Positions 19,732-32,241 of a stretch of 64,000 nt of DNA are shown piece after piece. The notes under the pieces are model-generated. The model searched no databases. It was not told the origin of the DNA and was given only the letters and a program-made list of their open reading frames with translations. Origin of the DNA: Apodospora peruviana. Lineage: Eukaryota; Ascomycota; Sordariomycetes; Sordariales; Lasiosphaeriaceae. Numbering within the stretch: the stretch's first letter is position 1; each line of letters starts with the position of its first letter. Both the position numbers and the translations under genes were made by a program. The stretch lies in contig JAUEDM010000005.1 in the NCBI GenBank assembly GCA_033439685.1, positions 1,612,001 through 1,676,000 on the forward strand, read 5' to 3'.

Positions 19732-22217
19732 CGCGACGATGTGTGGAATGTAATCTGAAGTCTTCCGAAGACGTTTGAAATTTTCCAAGGCGTGAGTAAT
19801 AATCAACAGATAACTTGGCGACAAAACCCCTAAAGTCTCTGCTGGATGCTTGGTCCCTCCTGATGTGTCTTTTCGAGTCCTGCTTGCGTAGTCCTCTTTC
19901 CGTTATCCAAGTCCTATTCCTGTTACTCGAGGTGGACGGGGTGTTGAGATCGAGTCGAAACAAAGGGCTACCAAGTAGTGGGAGCGGTGGAAGCTGGAGG
20001 GGTGATCCGGTCGAGGCAGAGTTCGACACAACTTCAAGAGAGGTGACAACGGAAGCCACAACAGGTTGAGGTCGGCGGGGGTTTATGTTACGGAGCCGGG
20101 AAGAGATAGACGCAACAGGTATAGCGGATGGGTGTGAACGTAGTGGCCCAAACGGGCGAGCAAGCAATAATGCAGGTCCGTAAGTAGACGTGGCCGTGGT
20201 GGGGCCAGCTCTGCCGAAGTCTTGTTCAGTCGAGACTCGGTCTCAGTGGGCGGGGAAGATGTGATGTGCTGCTCTGCTCAACGCCGGCAAGACAAGGGTT
20301 GTTCTACCGGGGAGGTAGGCACTGTATAAGTTAGGATGCTTCAGGTGAGGTGAATCTGCAAGCTGCACTCTGCACACCAGTAACACACTCTGCAGCTGTG
20401 GACTGTGGAGGACGGAGGGCGGAAGGTGGAGAGGAAGGTGGCCAGCGAGGCGTGATGGACGAGGAGGCTGCAACCAAACTTAAGGACCCAAGGTGCATGA
20501 GGAAGAAGAGGGCAGATGTATGCAGCTATGTATGCACAGGAGGGTCTCTTACAGGGTACTGGATGGCGTGAGCTTGTTGGACGGAACCAGGTCGGTCTGG
20601 ATCAGGTTTCCCACGTACAGTGGTCACTGCTTGTCCTCAAGCGCCGGTTACTGAGAATCGGTACTGTACTGATCGTGCTGTACTGGTCATGTATGGACTG
20701 GTAGTACCGATATGCTGTTTCTGGCGCTGGCGGAGTTGCTACTGTTGATTCCAAACGTACGTCTTTCTGCTTTCTCTCTCTCTCGCCCTCAGATCTCCGA
20801 TTGAGCTATTCCTTTGCTCGAGTCCCGCTGGCGGTGGGCCCTGGGCAGTTCGGCGCGGTGCTGTGGTGAGATCTCTTGCGCGAGTCCTATCAGCGGCTGT
20901 CTGCGACCCACGGAGGCACGCCTGTCATCCGACGACTAGATTCGATACTGCATAAGCTCCTTTTGGGAGTAAGGCTGGTAACGTCGAGCGGTGGCCACCT
21001 AGTGTACTGGATCGTGCCGGGTTTTGACGACAGGAAGGTCGGGGCAAAACGCAGCGCAGCAGTCGGCGTAGAGTGTTGCGCCTGCGTCTTTGGCGATCGT
21101 TCTCTTGGAACCTTCTCAACTTGCTTGTGAGCTCGTGGGATTGAAGCGCGCCCCTGGTTCAAATCCGGGGAAAAGAGATAGTCTTTCGAAGTGCCGTGTA
21201 ATCCCAGATACGGGGTCTTTGAGTTTGGCACGACGTCCCTGCTGCACAATACACGACCAAGATGGCGCGTAGATTGGAATTACAGTAAGGTAAATCCGGA
21301 GAACGGGAGACGCGAGCCAGAGGATGGACGCAAAACAATGCCGTCCGTGTCTGAAGGTGGACGAGCGGGTGGACGAGTGGACGAGAGCGGGTTGCGTCTT
21401 GCGGTCCGTCTGTTCTGTCGCACGGGAGGAGTAAGGAACGTGCTATGGGGGGAACCAGACAGACAGGGTACTGCGTGTGAGGTTTGTGGTTGAAGGAAGT
21501 ATGATTTTCTGGAACCGGTCACACGATGGGAGGATGCGATGGGACGAAGGGGTATGTATGGGGGGCAGGTAGACGAGATATAGCATATATCAGCATGCTA
21601 AGTCGCAGGAAAGCTGGAAGCTTGAGGACGAAGGTCAAAGTGCCACCCCTCAAAAAATAATCCCAGTCCTAAGGTGTGCACAGCAAACCAAACTGCGAGT
21701 ACTCGGGGGGTACGTAGTCACGGGAGTGTACACTTGGGGTGTGGAAGTATGTACAGGACTTTGCTTGTCGAGGGTGTGATATTGTTAACAGACAGGAGGG
21801 ACCACGCAGACGCGAGCAAGCATCAGGAGTCCAGCACAACAGCCAGCAGGTTTGCCCTTGAACAGGGCAGCAACAGTGATATGATTGACACGAGGATGTG
21901 AGTCTCGATGTTACCGGGGGGGGGGAGAGGTCAGGGCCTGGTCCATCTGCCATCCAGGGTGTCTTGGCATTGGGCTTGCCGGGGTTGCTCGGCTTGTTAA
22001 CATGCCTTGCTGGCGGACGGCAAGCAAGCCGCTAGACTAGCCAGGGAGAGGGAGTTCATCAGCACAGCGGACAAACCTGGGACTTGACAGACAGGGCAAC
22101 GCCGGGGTTCCGCGATGCCTGCGCTTCTTCTTTTGTCAATGCTGGGGTGAGCCCTGTCACCTGCCCTGGGGCAGATGGATCATGGCAGGCCCTGCGGCGA
22201 ACGAGAGAACCTTGACG
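19732..22217. other. Gene-poor region, first part (upstream of vosA)
   Basis: No intact gene is recognised. The first kilobase is presumably the vosA promoter. Open frames are short, overlap on both strands and carry no motif. A tRNA-like fragment lies near 21121-21178. Confidence 0.5.
21121..21178 (+). pseudogene. tRNA-like fragment (A-box and B-box without an anticodon arm)
   Basis: The B box GGTTCAAATCC (21056+100, i.e. 21156-21166) sits in a foldable T arm, CCTGG-TTCAAAT-CCGGG. About 25 bases upstream is a D-arm-like sequence TGAGCTCGTGG followed by AAGCGCG. There is no room for an anticodon arm, and no matching 5' acceptor strand was found for the bases after the T arm. It looks like a deleted tRNA or an independent Pol III promoter; chance resemblance is possible. 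Confidence 0.3.
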
Positions 22218-22263
22218 CGAACGAACGAACGAACGAACGAACGAACGAACGAACGAACGAACG
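22218..22263. repeat. Tetranucleotide microsatellite (CGAA)n
   Basis: About 11.5 perfect units of CGAA occupy 46 bases in the gene-poor region. The copy number is expected to be variable between strains. Confidence 0.95.
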
Positions 22264-25200
22264 CCCGTTGATGACTTGACAGTTGACCGACGGGAACTGC
22301 TTGGCCGCGTTTACACCGCGCCCTTGAATCTCTGCGTCCCGTCCTTGATCGGTATGTCAGTCTCCCCGCTCATCGTCCACCTCACCCCATGCCTTCACCG
22401 GCTCCAAGGATTCGCCCAGTCCCGGGGCCCTATGTGCTCCTTACTATCACTGTCTTCTCCCCGGTCCCCGCTTCCACGCCGCTCACTACGTTGCGTACGA
22501 TAGGAGAGCTTGTACCGGTCGCGGTGTCTGCGGTCGAAATAAGTGTGTGTATGCGTAAAGTATTTTATTTTTAAGTATTTTGGCCTCTCATGCCTCGCAT
22601 CTGTGTGCGCGGGTTGTCTTTGTGCGTCCAAAGCGGGCGTGAAGGGTGTGTGGGTGCTTTCCTGCTGGGTGCCAGGTGGTGTGGATGGTGGCCTACAGAG
22701 GAGAACGGGATTGTGCCACAGGTGCCTCCAAAACGGGATGCTGAAGAGAGCGACAGATTGACATGGGTGCCCAGTGGGGAAAACTTGGAGAAAAAGGACC
22801 TCTTTCAAGCCTCCAAAAACGTTGATGCCATGGGCGGAACCTGGAGGAGCCTGAGAGGTCCTCAAGACCTTCAACGGGGAGTGGAGTGTGGGAGGGCAGC
22901 ACCTGCCCCTGGCACCTCGCTGTCCGTCGAGACTTCTCAGGTGGCATGTCGTTCGCCCGGTCATAAGAGGCAGGTACCCGGTACTCGCCAAGAAGTGGGT
23001 GGCCATTCTGGATAAATGTACCGGAAGTGGCTCACAGCACTACTAGCGCGCCACCAAGCTGAGGCGTCTTCCTGCGAATTGGAAGTCGCGATGTACACGG
23101 GAGTTACGGATACAACTGGTAAGTACCACGTACCACGTACCCCAGTCGCAGTCGCAGTCCCCAAATGGGGCCACGGCGTTGCTGCTTGCTGGTGCTGCTG
23201 GTGTCACTGTCACTCCTACCCAAAGGTGCACCGTGAGCTGCTGCCCATCGACGTCAAGATCAGACCTACACTAGGTACTCGCAGATGGGAGCCGGAGTGC
23301 GGAGGAAAGACCTGGATCGTCGTCTGATCTGTGTTTAACCGCCAACATTGTCGAGAAAGGAAAGAAGAAAGGCAGCAAAAACCACATTGGCCGGGTCGGC
23401 ACAAAAGAGAAGCAGCCAGGCATATCGAAGCAGGCCTATCTCCAATGCCAATGTCAAGGTGCGGTGCAGTGCTTGTGTTGATTCACCGTCCACCAAGCGC
23501 GCATGTCCGCCCGGCATTGAACGGTCCAGTGTCCGACAGCTCCGTGTAATGTAAGTTACCTTACCTTAGATACCTAGCTCACAGTGACCAAGCTTGCTGA
23601 GGGCTCTATCTGCAGTCTGTGCACTGCATGCATGAACACGGATAATGGAAGTCTTCTGGGTGCTTTCTAGCCCTTCCTTGACACTTATCTGGCCTTTGAC
23701 AAGCTTGACTCTCGAGTGAAGAAGGACTTGGCGGTTTGAGGTTGACTCTCTGTATCGCATTCTAAGCTGCTCCGAGTTTAGTTGGATCTCAAAAGTCAAA
23801 GTGCAATCGCCGGCAGCACGGAAACGGCACTCCGGCCAGGTGTTTGGTGGGGTCCGACCTGTCATGTCTCATTTCCCACGCGGGCATCCGCCAGATCGAT
23901 CTTTTTGAGATACAGATTCCAGACTAAAAATCTATCTAGAAACTGTTTGTGAAATGTCATCTGAAGTTGATGATGGGCAACGACACACTGACGCTGATTG
24001 TCCAAGTCCGAGATATGCACGATATGGTTCAACCACGAGTCGCCAGGTCGATCCACCCGTCAAGGAGAGGAACAGGTTCGAACGACTTTGAGCTTGGAAG
24101 TTTTTCTCTGTGCGTGCCTTGCTTGCCCTGCCTTTGCCTTATTGCCTGCACACCTTTCACGACTCTCCCAGGATCCAGTGGGCAATTAATTCGCGGATGT
24201 CCATGCGCTTGCAGTCTACACGTGTACCTCTTGTGGATTTTCAGGAACAAAACAACTTCCAAAGTCCGCTAATGCAGGAGCGGCACTGAAGACAGAACAG
24301 GGTCGTCATTTCCCCTGCCTTACGGATTACACTTTGCCAAATGGGGTCCTTTAGAGAGAGGCCTGCCTGCCTGTCTTGTTCATCTTGAGCAACACCAGCA
24401 CCAGTCTCTCGTGGCGTACCTTAATTGCCTGCCCGCACAAGGAAAAACACGAAATCATCCATTCTGGGAGGGTAGCAAGCCCAATCTATATTCCGTCTTA
24501 CGTATATTGCTACGAAGCAGCAGGACTTTGGTATCCGGAGGCCTAACCTCTACGACTGTTCGCTGCATTGGGGGAGCGCCGATACTACATGGCAATTACC
24601 TAACATAAGGGAGCTATTATTATATCACTGGATGAGAAATACTACGACGTACCACAGTGCTACGAAACAAGCGTCATACTGGCCTTTTATTTTTTGCGAA
24701 CTTGAAAAGAATCCCTCGGTGCGTCATGGCGGGCTCAGGACGAGCAAGTGGCATTTCCCTAACAATGGTGGCTATATCAGGACCATATGTGCTTGGCATC
24801 CTGGAAGTTTGACCCTCATTGTCGCTATGACGGTGTGGATAAAACAAGTCATGACGGCGAATTCCTTGTCCTTGCGGGTCTTCTGGAAGCCCCGATTCCT
24901 CCAGAAGCCCATGGCCAAGGACCGGGCGCAAGGAGCTGGAGAGCGAGAGTGAGAGCGGCGAACAGGATGAAGCCAATGATGGGGGGGAATTGTCAATGGC
25001 AAAAAGCCCCGTTCGTTGTCAATGCCTCCACCAACTTCAAGGCGGTAGGATTCGAGAAGACAAACCCCGGCACCCAATCACCTCATCCCATGTCGGTGAT
25101 TGGCGTTTTCGAATGTTTGAAGAATCTTCCAAAGAAGAGGTCAAAGCAACCGACTTGTCCGCTTCGTGACCGGGGACAGGATGGATCGTGGGCGGCACAG

Positions 25201-28200
25201 GCAAGACGAAGACCAGGGACCGGGGATCGGGACCGAGAGCATGATGCGGTTTCCTGTCTGCTGGAGCTTGTCAAACAGATCAAACAAGATGACAACTCGG
25301 CCGCGCCGAGTGGATGTACAGTGATGAGCTGCTGTTGTTTCATGATGTCTGAGCATCATCGAAGCGCTGTTCCGGTTGTGGCCTAGAAGATGGCATCATG
25401 GAGTTGCTCAAACCCAAAAGAGAATCCACCATCTCGAACTTTCTTCGAACGTTGCGGGTCATGGCTTCTCCGTGTTCTAGCGTAGGTAGTGAGCTCTGCC
25501 GTTTACAGTCTAGGTCAAAACGCACTGGAGCAGCAAATAGCATCATGGGGAGGCGCCGCACTACACTAGACTAGACCAACGGTCCTAGTGATGTCGCAAT
25601 ACGTAAGGTACCTATCTCAACGTTGTCGCCAGTCCAGTCCTAATAGGAGCCTGTTTGGTCTGTGTCTACCATACAGGAATGATGGAGAAGCTCGAGCCTC
25701 GAGCAACGCAAACTCGTCCAATTACAGATTTTACGCGCTTCACGGACCAAAGACGACGCGCCGCGCCGCGCCGCCTACTATAGCTCCGCTGGGCTTCTTA
25801 TTATTACTCCCATCGGTCAACGCATATAACGTGCCAACACAAGTCGCTTTCGGGCCTTTCAGGCCTTGCAGCCCGGGTTCCTTGGCAGCGGGCGTTCGCA
25901 AGCAATTCCCCAGAGCCACCATGGCGAGACCTTGCCGCAATCGTCAAACACTTCTCGGCGCATTTTCACGTACGTTCAGAGTCCGTGAGAAGAAGAGATG
26001 ACCATGTCTGTGAACCTGGACGGATTTACGTTTCTACAAACTCTGTTTAGATGGCTAAGAATCTTGGGTATGTCTGTACCGTCCGCTTCTCAACCAAGGA
26101 ACATCTTGAGAAAAGAGAGAATAGTTTCTTAACCTGACCTGGGATTGGCCTCGAATTGGCTTGGCCCTCAACTGTCGACCGTCCCTCTTCCCGGCAAATC
26201 TTGGTTGGCCATGTGCTGGGCGTGTCACGGACGGCACACCGGAGGCGGCTGCCCACAGGGTTCAGACGGTTGCCGCATGCCGGGGCTGGCTCAAACTGGG
26301 TGGCTGCAGCACCCATTCGCATGCTCACCATGCGGGACGGTCGTCCGCCGGACGGTAGTTTGTATATTCAACGGACGCGGATCGGTGGCGTGAAGACGAC
26401 ACATCCACGATTCTCCGACACTGACTGACCGATTGATCGGTCACCAAGGAAGCCCCGTATCCGTACCTGTGAAGGAATGAACCGTTTGCTCCTAGGCTAA
26501 CGGCGTGCCATGCGTTCGTCCGATGATGCAACTTTGTCACACGAACTGGGTCTAGACTCAAACGGAAATTGACAAGATGCATTTTGAGGTTGTGCGCCTT
26601 GTTGGCAGCTAGAATAGTTCTAGCTCTGTCTTGCGGTATTGGCGTTCACGTGGCGTTTGCTGATCAACGCTCGTGTCATCATGGTAAAGATTCTGTTGAA
26701 AGACCGGGATGATATAGGGCAAGGAAAAAGAAATAGCACATCCCGTGTGCACAGGCGCAAGAAAACCCGACCACCGCCACCGGCGAGAGCTCATGATTGG
26801 TGAAGTCCATTGAAAAGCTACTCCTTTAGCTTGCTTGTAGCTTCAACGACGTGGATCTTTTGCGAGGCAAGGCTGGTCGCCGTGGTGGGCTAGTCGTGCA
26901 ATGACACTCAGGCAGCCCAACCGGTCAAGCTTGGCTTGCGTCGGGGACATTGCGGAGGTGGCATGGCACGGCATCGGATGGCATCTCGGGCAGGCAAGCC
27001 CCATTTCCAGCCCAGGCAGGCAAGTGGCAGGCTGCCTTGCGGTGTCTCTCCTTCCTTCCCGCAGGTTGAAAGGGCAAAGGCGTCAAAAATCAAAATAGAA
27101 TTTTAATTATCACCCCACATGCATGCAAGTGTCTGGTCCTGGGAGGAGAGGAAAGAACTACGAACTTGGGGCAGGGGCAAGGCACAATCCAGGCCTCAAG
27201 GGCCTCAAGCCAAGCAGTCGTGGTTCACGTCAGTCGTCCACTTCAATGCAAGTCGATCTAAGATTATCTTGGCCCCCATCCTTTTGTTTCAGTGCCTTCT
27301 ACGGAGTAGTGAGGGGCAACTCAAGGCAACGCAAAAAAAACGAAACCACCCAATTGCGGGGCACTGACCTCACCAATCTTTCTCATCCTTTTTTTCTTTT
27401 TGGTGTCATTGGATCCAAATCACCGACCTTGTGACCCGCCCCTGAGCCTTACGACGTGACGAGACACACCGTGCGTGCAGAAGCCGGGCGGCGCGCCTGG
27501 CCGTCGGTATTGTTTCTGTGCGGCGAAGCGGAACACATCCATTTGTCTCTCTAGACAGACGGTACATTCCGAGGTACTCTACCTACATGTCCGCTCTGCC
27601 GTATGCACCTACCTACCTACGGATTAACTGTATGGTCATCTCACAACTCATTGTACGTACGGCTTACATACATGTCGTCTTCTGCTGGCGTCAAGTGGTG
27701 GCCGCCGAACCTCAAACCGGCTGGTGGGGCTAGCCGAACTCGTGGAGGCACCGAGGACTTCCAATCGGCAGTCTCCCATTCCCCATCCCATCAATCCTCC
27801 CAACACCCATATTTGGACGAGGCAGAGAGGAGAAAAAAGAAACGAAAAAGCAAAAAGCAAAAGCGATTGCAAACGCGTGCAGGTGCGTGGGGTTCCCCAA
27901 GCACTTCCGACAAGCCTAACATCCGAATCAGCCGTCGATCTGCCGTCGAAGACGCCACCATCAACGACGCCTCAGTCGGTCGAGTTTTGCTGCAACTGCT
28001 GACGCCGAGAGAGATGTACATACATGATTATAAGCGGCCAGGAGTCAATAGCATCGACTTTAGACTTCCTGATCGACAGCATGCCGTTCCCGCACTTCCT
28101 CCTCCGGGCTCGAACGACTCGGAACTGCCAAGAAGCGGTCTTGATCTTCACAGGCGCTTTCATGCTTCCCCAGCTGCTTGCTTTTCCGTCTCATCAGAGT

Positions 28201-31200
28201 CCCAACTTCCCATAGCCGAGCGTCTAGCGAGAGGCGATCTTTTGGTCACCTCGCTTCCCTTTTGATTACCTGGATTTCTACAACGACGCCGGTAGAGAGC
28301 CAGGGTGGATATGATGACTGTGCTGCGCTTCGTGAGACGAAAGACCAGATCCCAGGTCCAACCCCCCCGCAAGGCGGCGTGTCTGGTTTCGCCTCCTCCC
28401 GCGCGGTACCGGAGAACCCGTGCTCCAGGACCTGGTTGCGCAGTCCGTCCCGTCTCTCCCAGTTCCAAAAGCCGGCGACGCCCAACATCCCCTCAATCAG
28501 GTACGGTAGCCTCCGGCGGTCCAGCCAGCAACGGCCATTCTCTGGACCACCACCGTAACTTTCACTGAGGGTCAGATTGTATGAACATACGGAACACAGT
28601 CATGGGTCGTTGAGCCACGGAACTACAACGCCCACAGAAGTGATGACCTTCATGTCGTCATTTCTCTGCATCTCCACGCCGAAGCTTACCACGGCGGCCC
28701 GAAGGGACCGTCAGGTGATGAGGGATCAGGACATGTCAGTCTTGACCATCCCTCGTTGTTGTGGTCTGTCCATCACCCCAAGATGACTGCACATCAAGTC
28801 TCAACCCGCAAGGTCCGCCAGGTGCAATCACAATAAGCTCATGACCCAAAATCATGACATTCAACCACAGCTCTGCCTGGTGCTGCCTCGGAGCCGTAAC
28901 ATGCCCCATTCGACAAGAGGCTAATAAAGAAGGCAACCTATTATTCATAGCGTCAGGTCCATCACGAGCCCCTCTGGCTCGATCATCCCCTCATCGGCCG
29001 GCTCCCCATGCCATGCTCCCCTCCATATCTTCCGATGCATTGCGCACAGACCGGCTGCTTCATCCGCGCATGGCAAGTCTAGGATAATTCCCTGTCGCCA
29101 CGCTTACCATGTAAATCATCACCGCTTTGAGAGCCGTCTTTTGTGTCCGCCCAGTCCGCCCTCGCGATCAATCTCGAGTCGAACTTGGAACACCACCACC
29201 ACACGACCTTTGGGTGGTAGCAGAAGTCCAGTGCCCTCTTGGTTCTGCACCATCACCTCCAGCTTCCTTCTCGCCCACTGCTAAATGCAGCACTTTGCTT
29301 GTCCTGCCAGGTCTATCCCGGCGCTGCATGTTGAACTCAGCGTCTGCAGCTTTGACCGAGTTTTTAGCTTACTGCGACCTTGTCTCATTGCATGTCCGGT
29401 CTGACACCTGGCACCTCCTGGCATGTTGTTTGAAACTAGAGCTCCGCCACGGCATGAATGGAATTCCTATCAGACCTTAATTCAACAGCTAATGGACCCA
29501 TGGCGGCGCCATCGCAAGGTCATGGGGGTGGTTGATGTATGTCATCCACATCCCCAGCCCCTCCTTTCGCGCAGAAGCTTCAACCCTGTCGCCGTCAAGA
29601 GGGAAATTGCCTTGCCTTCCATGGCCTCCTAGATGAGATCAGATGAGATTTGTTTCGTCGCCAATCTTGCTGGGCGTCGCAAAGTGGGAGAGTAGGGCAG
29701 AAACGCGGGGGCGTTCCTCGGGCTAATTATACGCCACACATTGACCCTCTCTGCTCAACCTTGCCTGAAGGTTGTCTTCCTGAAGGGAATGGTGAAAAAG
29801 AGCTTGCTTGACGCGCACACAAGTGACCACCTTCTGCTAGCATGCAGTTTGTCTGCGCGTCCTCGTTGGTGTGCTGCTTCAAGTCCCCTCTCGCTTACGC
29901 TGGATCGAATGTTGTCCAGTGACAACTGCGAGAGAAGACTTTACCGACTGTCGGCGTTGCTTTGCTGCCCTTTCTGAATACGGATGTTAAGGACATCTGC
30001 GTTGCCCAATGCAGCTATGGACGCGGAGTGGAAGAGCCAATGACGACCCCCCTCTATATTCTCTCACTCCTATAACACCGGTATTAAGCCCTCCAAGAAT
30101 TTGCGACCGCCTCTTCCCATACTATCATTTGCTGGGCTTAACCGTGCCATCCATATCGACCTTCCCCGGTTTATGCCTTCTCACCTCTCCGCTCTTTGCC
30201 CGCTTCACAGACACTGGGGCAGGTATCGGATAGGCATTCACGCGGAGTTGCGTCTCCGACTGATGAAACTGCTCTGCTCGCCACCCTCCCGCCACACTGG
30301 ACCTCTTGACAGACACGGCACGGGTTGATGCCATCACGCCTTGCCTTCAGCTCTCTCGGATCTGCTCAGTAACCTGACAATAGGTAGCTCGTGGTCGCCG
30401 TATACAGAACCCGATCTCGGAGACGCACCGGTCATGAACCGCTCTACCCAATCATGGACGGCGTGCCTCAAGAACCAAACTCGTCAACCTGCACGCCTTG
30501 AACCTCTTCTTCTGGATGGTGTTTCAGGCTGCTGATCACATGGTATCTGGAAGCCTTCCACATGCGAGTACCAATTCGCGACGACACCATCCCCGCCTCC
30601 GGATTGTTGAACATTGAGTCGGCAGAAAGGCTTTCCCCTGCTAGACGGATTATTCCTTGAGGGAAATCCAGATCTCTCATGGGAGATCGAGGCTTAGGCT
30701 GCTCCATTTTTCGTGCGTAGATTTTGCGGAGAAAAGCAACTTCCCTATCTCTCCCGGACTTGCAGTGCCGGGATCGTCGACATCCGCCCCGGTATCAACT
30801 TACCACCTCATAGAAAGGGTGTTGAGTTCAGCAATGCGGCCTATTACGCTATGTATGCCAGCAGACAGAAGCCCTGACAAAGCATCAACTTTGTCTAGCG
30901 CCTGACTAAAGCGAGAATGAACTGCTTCGTAACCGGTTTTTAAGTTAACAACTTTGTCAACAATCTCGCGGCTCATCGATCCCTTCCCGTGCGCCCTTCT
31001 CAGGTCTCGACCGGCCCGGTAAGTACTGCACATTAGCTTGGCCTTTGAGTTGAAGTGCATGAGAGGCCATTTGATATCGTCAATGGAGCCGCAGGTCCTT
31101 GAAACCGGGATCTTGGTGGCAATAGGTCTGGTTGTGGGTTCTGAAGGACTATTTTTCAGGATGCCAACAGCGATCCCGTCTTCCTGCTCCTCTCCGCATT

Positions 31201-32199
31201 TGGGCAGACACCGCCACCATGGTTCCGATTCTCGCGGGCCACTTTAACACTTTTGACGTGCCCGTCTGGCGCATCTCATGCCATCCCATCCCAGCCTTTC
31301 ATGGGGAGGGTCCCCAGGCCCTATTTGCTATTCTTTCCTTCTTCCATGCTCGTCGACGGCGCGATGCCAAAGTGTGCTGTCTCCTTCTCCAGCGTGCACC
31401 CAACTGTAAGTATGCACCACGGGGTTAGGGGCCAGCCCCAAATACCGGTCTTTGTGGTACATACCCACAACAATGAAGCGGATTCCGGGGCACAGAGACA
31501 AAGGAAGTATATGTTGCGCACCTGGCACAAAACGACTGTCTGGGTGCTCACGCAAGTCCAGACTTGGTAACGCAGACTTATCTTCCTCTCCGTTTTTTCC
31601 TTGTCCTGTCCTGTCCTGTGTTGCCGGTTGCGCTTATACCGGAGGATAAGCGCGATGAATGATAGGGGCTTGACCTACAAGAAGTCTGCAGCTCTTCGGC
31701 CACGGTATTTGTTTCTTAGTTCCCTCGCCCCATTCTCTCGAGATGGTATGTACTTTCCCTTTCCTGTCCTTCCTATCCTGTACGCGCTGTTGTCTATAAT
31801 GGCAATTTCCCGCGTCTGACTGTAGTTTCCTGTGTTCTGTTGTCGATCGATCAAGCGAGGACGCTTGAACAGGTCATACCGGGGTGTGGGCTGGCTGGCT
31901 GGTTGCCGGGCGGTTGGGAGGTTGTACATACGTCCTTCCGAAGGGAAGCGAGCAAGCGATCCCACTCGAGCGGGAACAGGTGTGTACACGGTATCTGACA
32001 GGTATTCGGTAGGTGATATTCCCACCTGCCTGCCTACCTAACGTACCACATCCCAGGAGGGTATCATAGCGAGGAGTAGGGACGGATAATGTGCTGTATC
32101 GGTTACTGAGCAGCTGCCAAAGGGTATGGACATTGGTAAGTGGTATTCCTTTTGCTTCTTTTCCTCGTTAATGTTGCCACTTCCTCTTTCTCACTCTCT
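22264..32199. other. Gene-poor region, middle part
   Basis: Ten kilobases with no recognisable gene. The longest open frames (about 27603-28265 plus, 220 codons; 22395-23006 minus; 24787-25386 plus) have biased, shadow-like composition, overlap open frames on the other strand and show no domain, signal peptide or convincing intron. GC content is similar to the rest of the window, so it is not an AT-rich RIP-mutated island. Untranslated RNA or regulatory DNA cannot be excluded. Confidence 0.45.
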
Positions 32200-32241
32200 C
32201 TCCATCTCCAGTGGATAAGGCTCCATCTCCAGTGGATAAGG
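32200..32241. repeat. Tandem 21-bp duplication
   Basis: CTCCATCTCCAGTGGATAAG plus a final G is repeated twice without a gap and without mismatch (32200-32220 and 32221-32241). No function is apparent. Confidence 0.9.

Noticed and set aside
22218..22263. CRISPR-like or telomere-like repeat
   Set aside because: The CGAA array is a simple microsatellite with no spacers and not a TTAGGG-type telomere repeat. No CRISPR array is expected or seen.
27603..28265. 220-codon plus-strand open frame
   Set aside because: No recognisable domain; competing open frames on both strands overlap it. It was kept as intergenic, though an orphan gene cannot be excluded.
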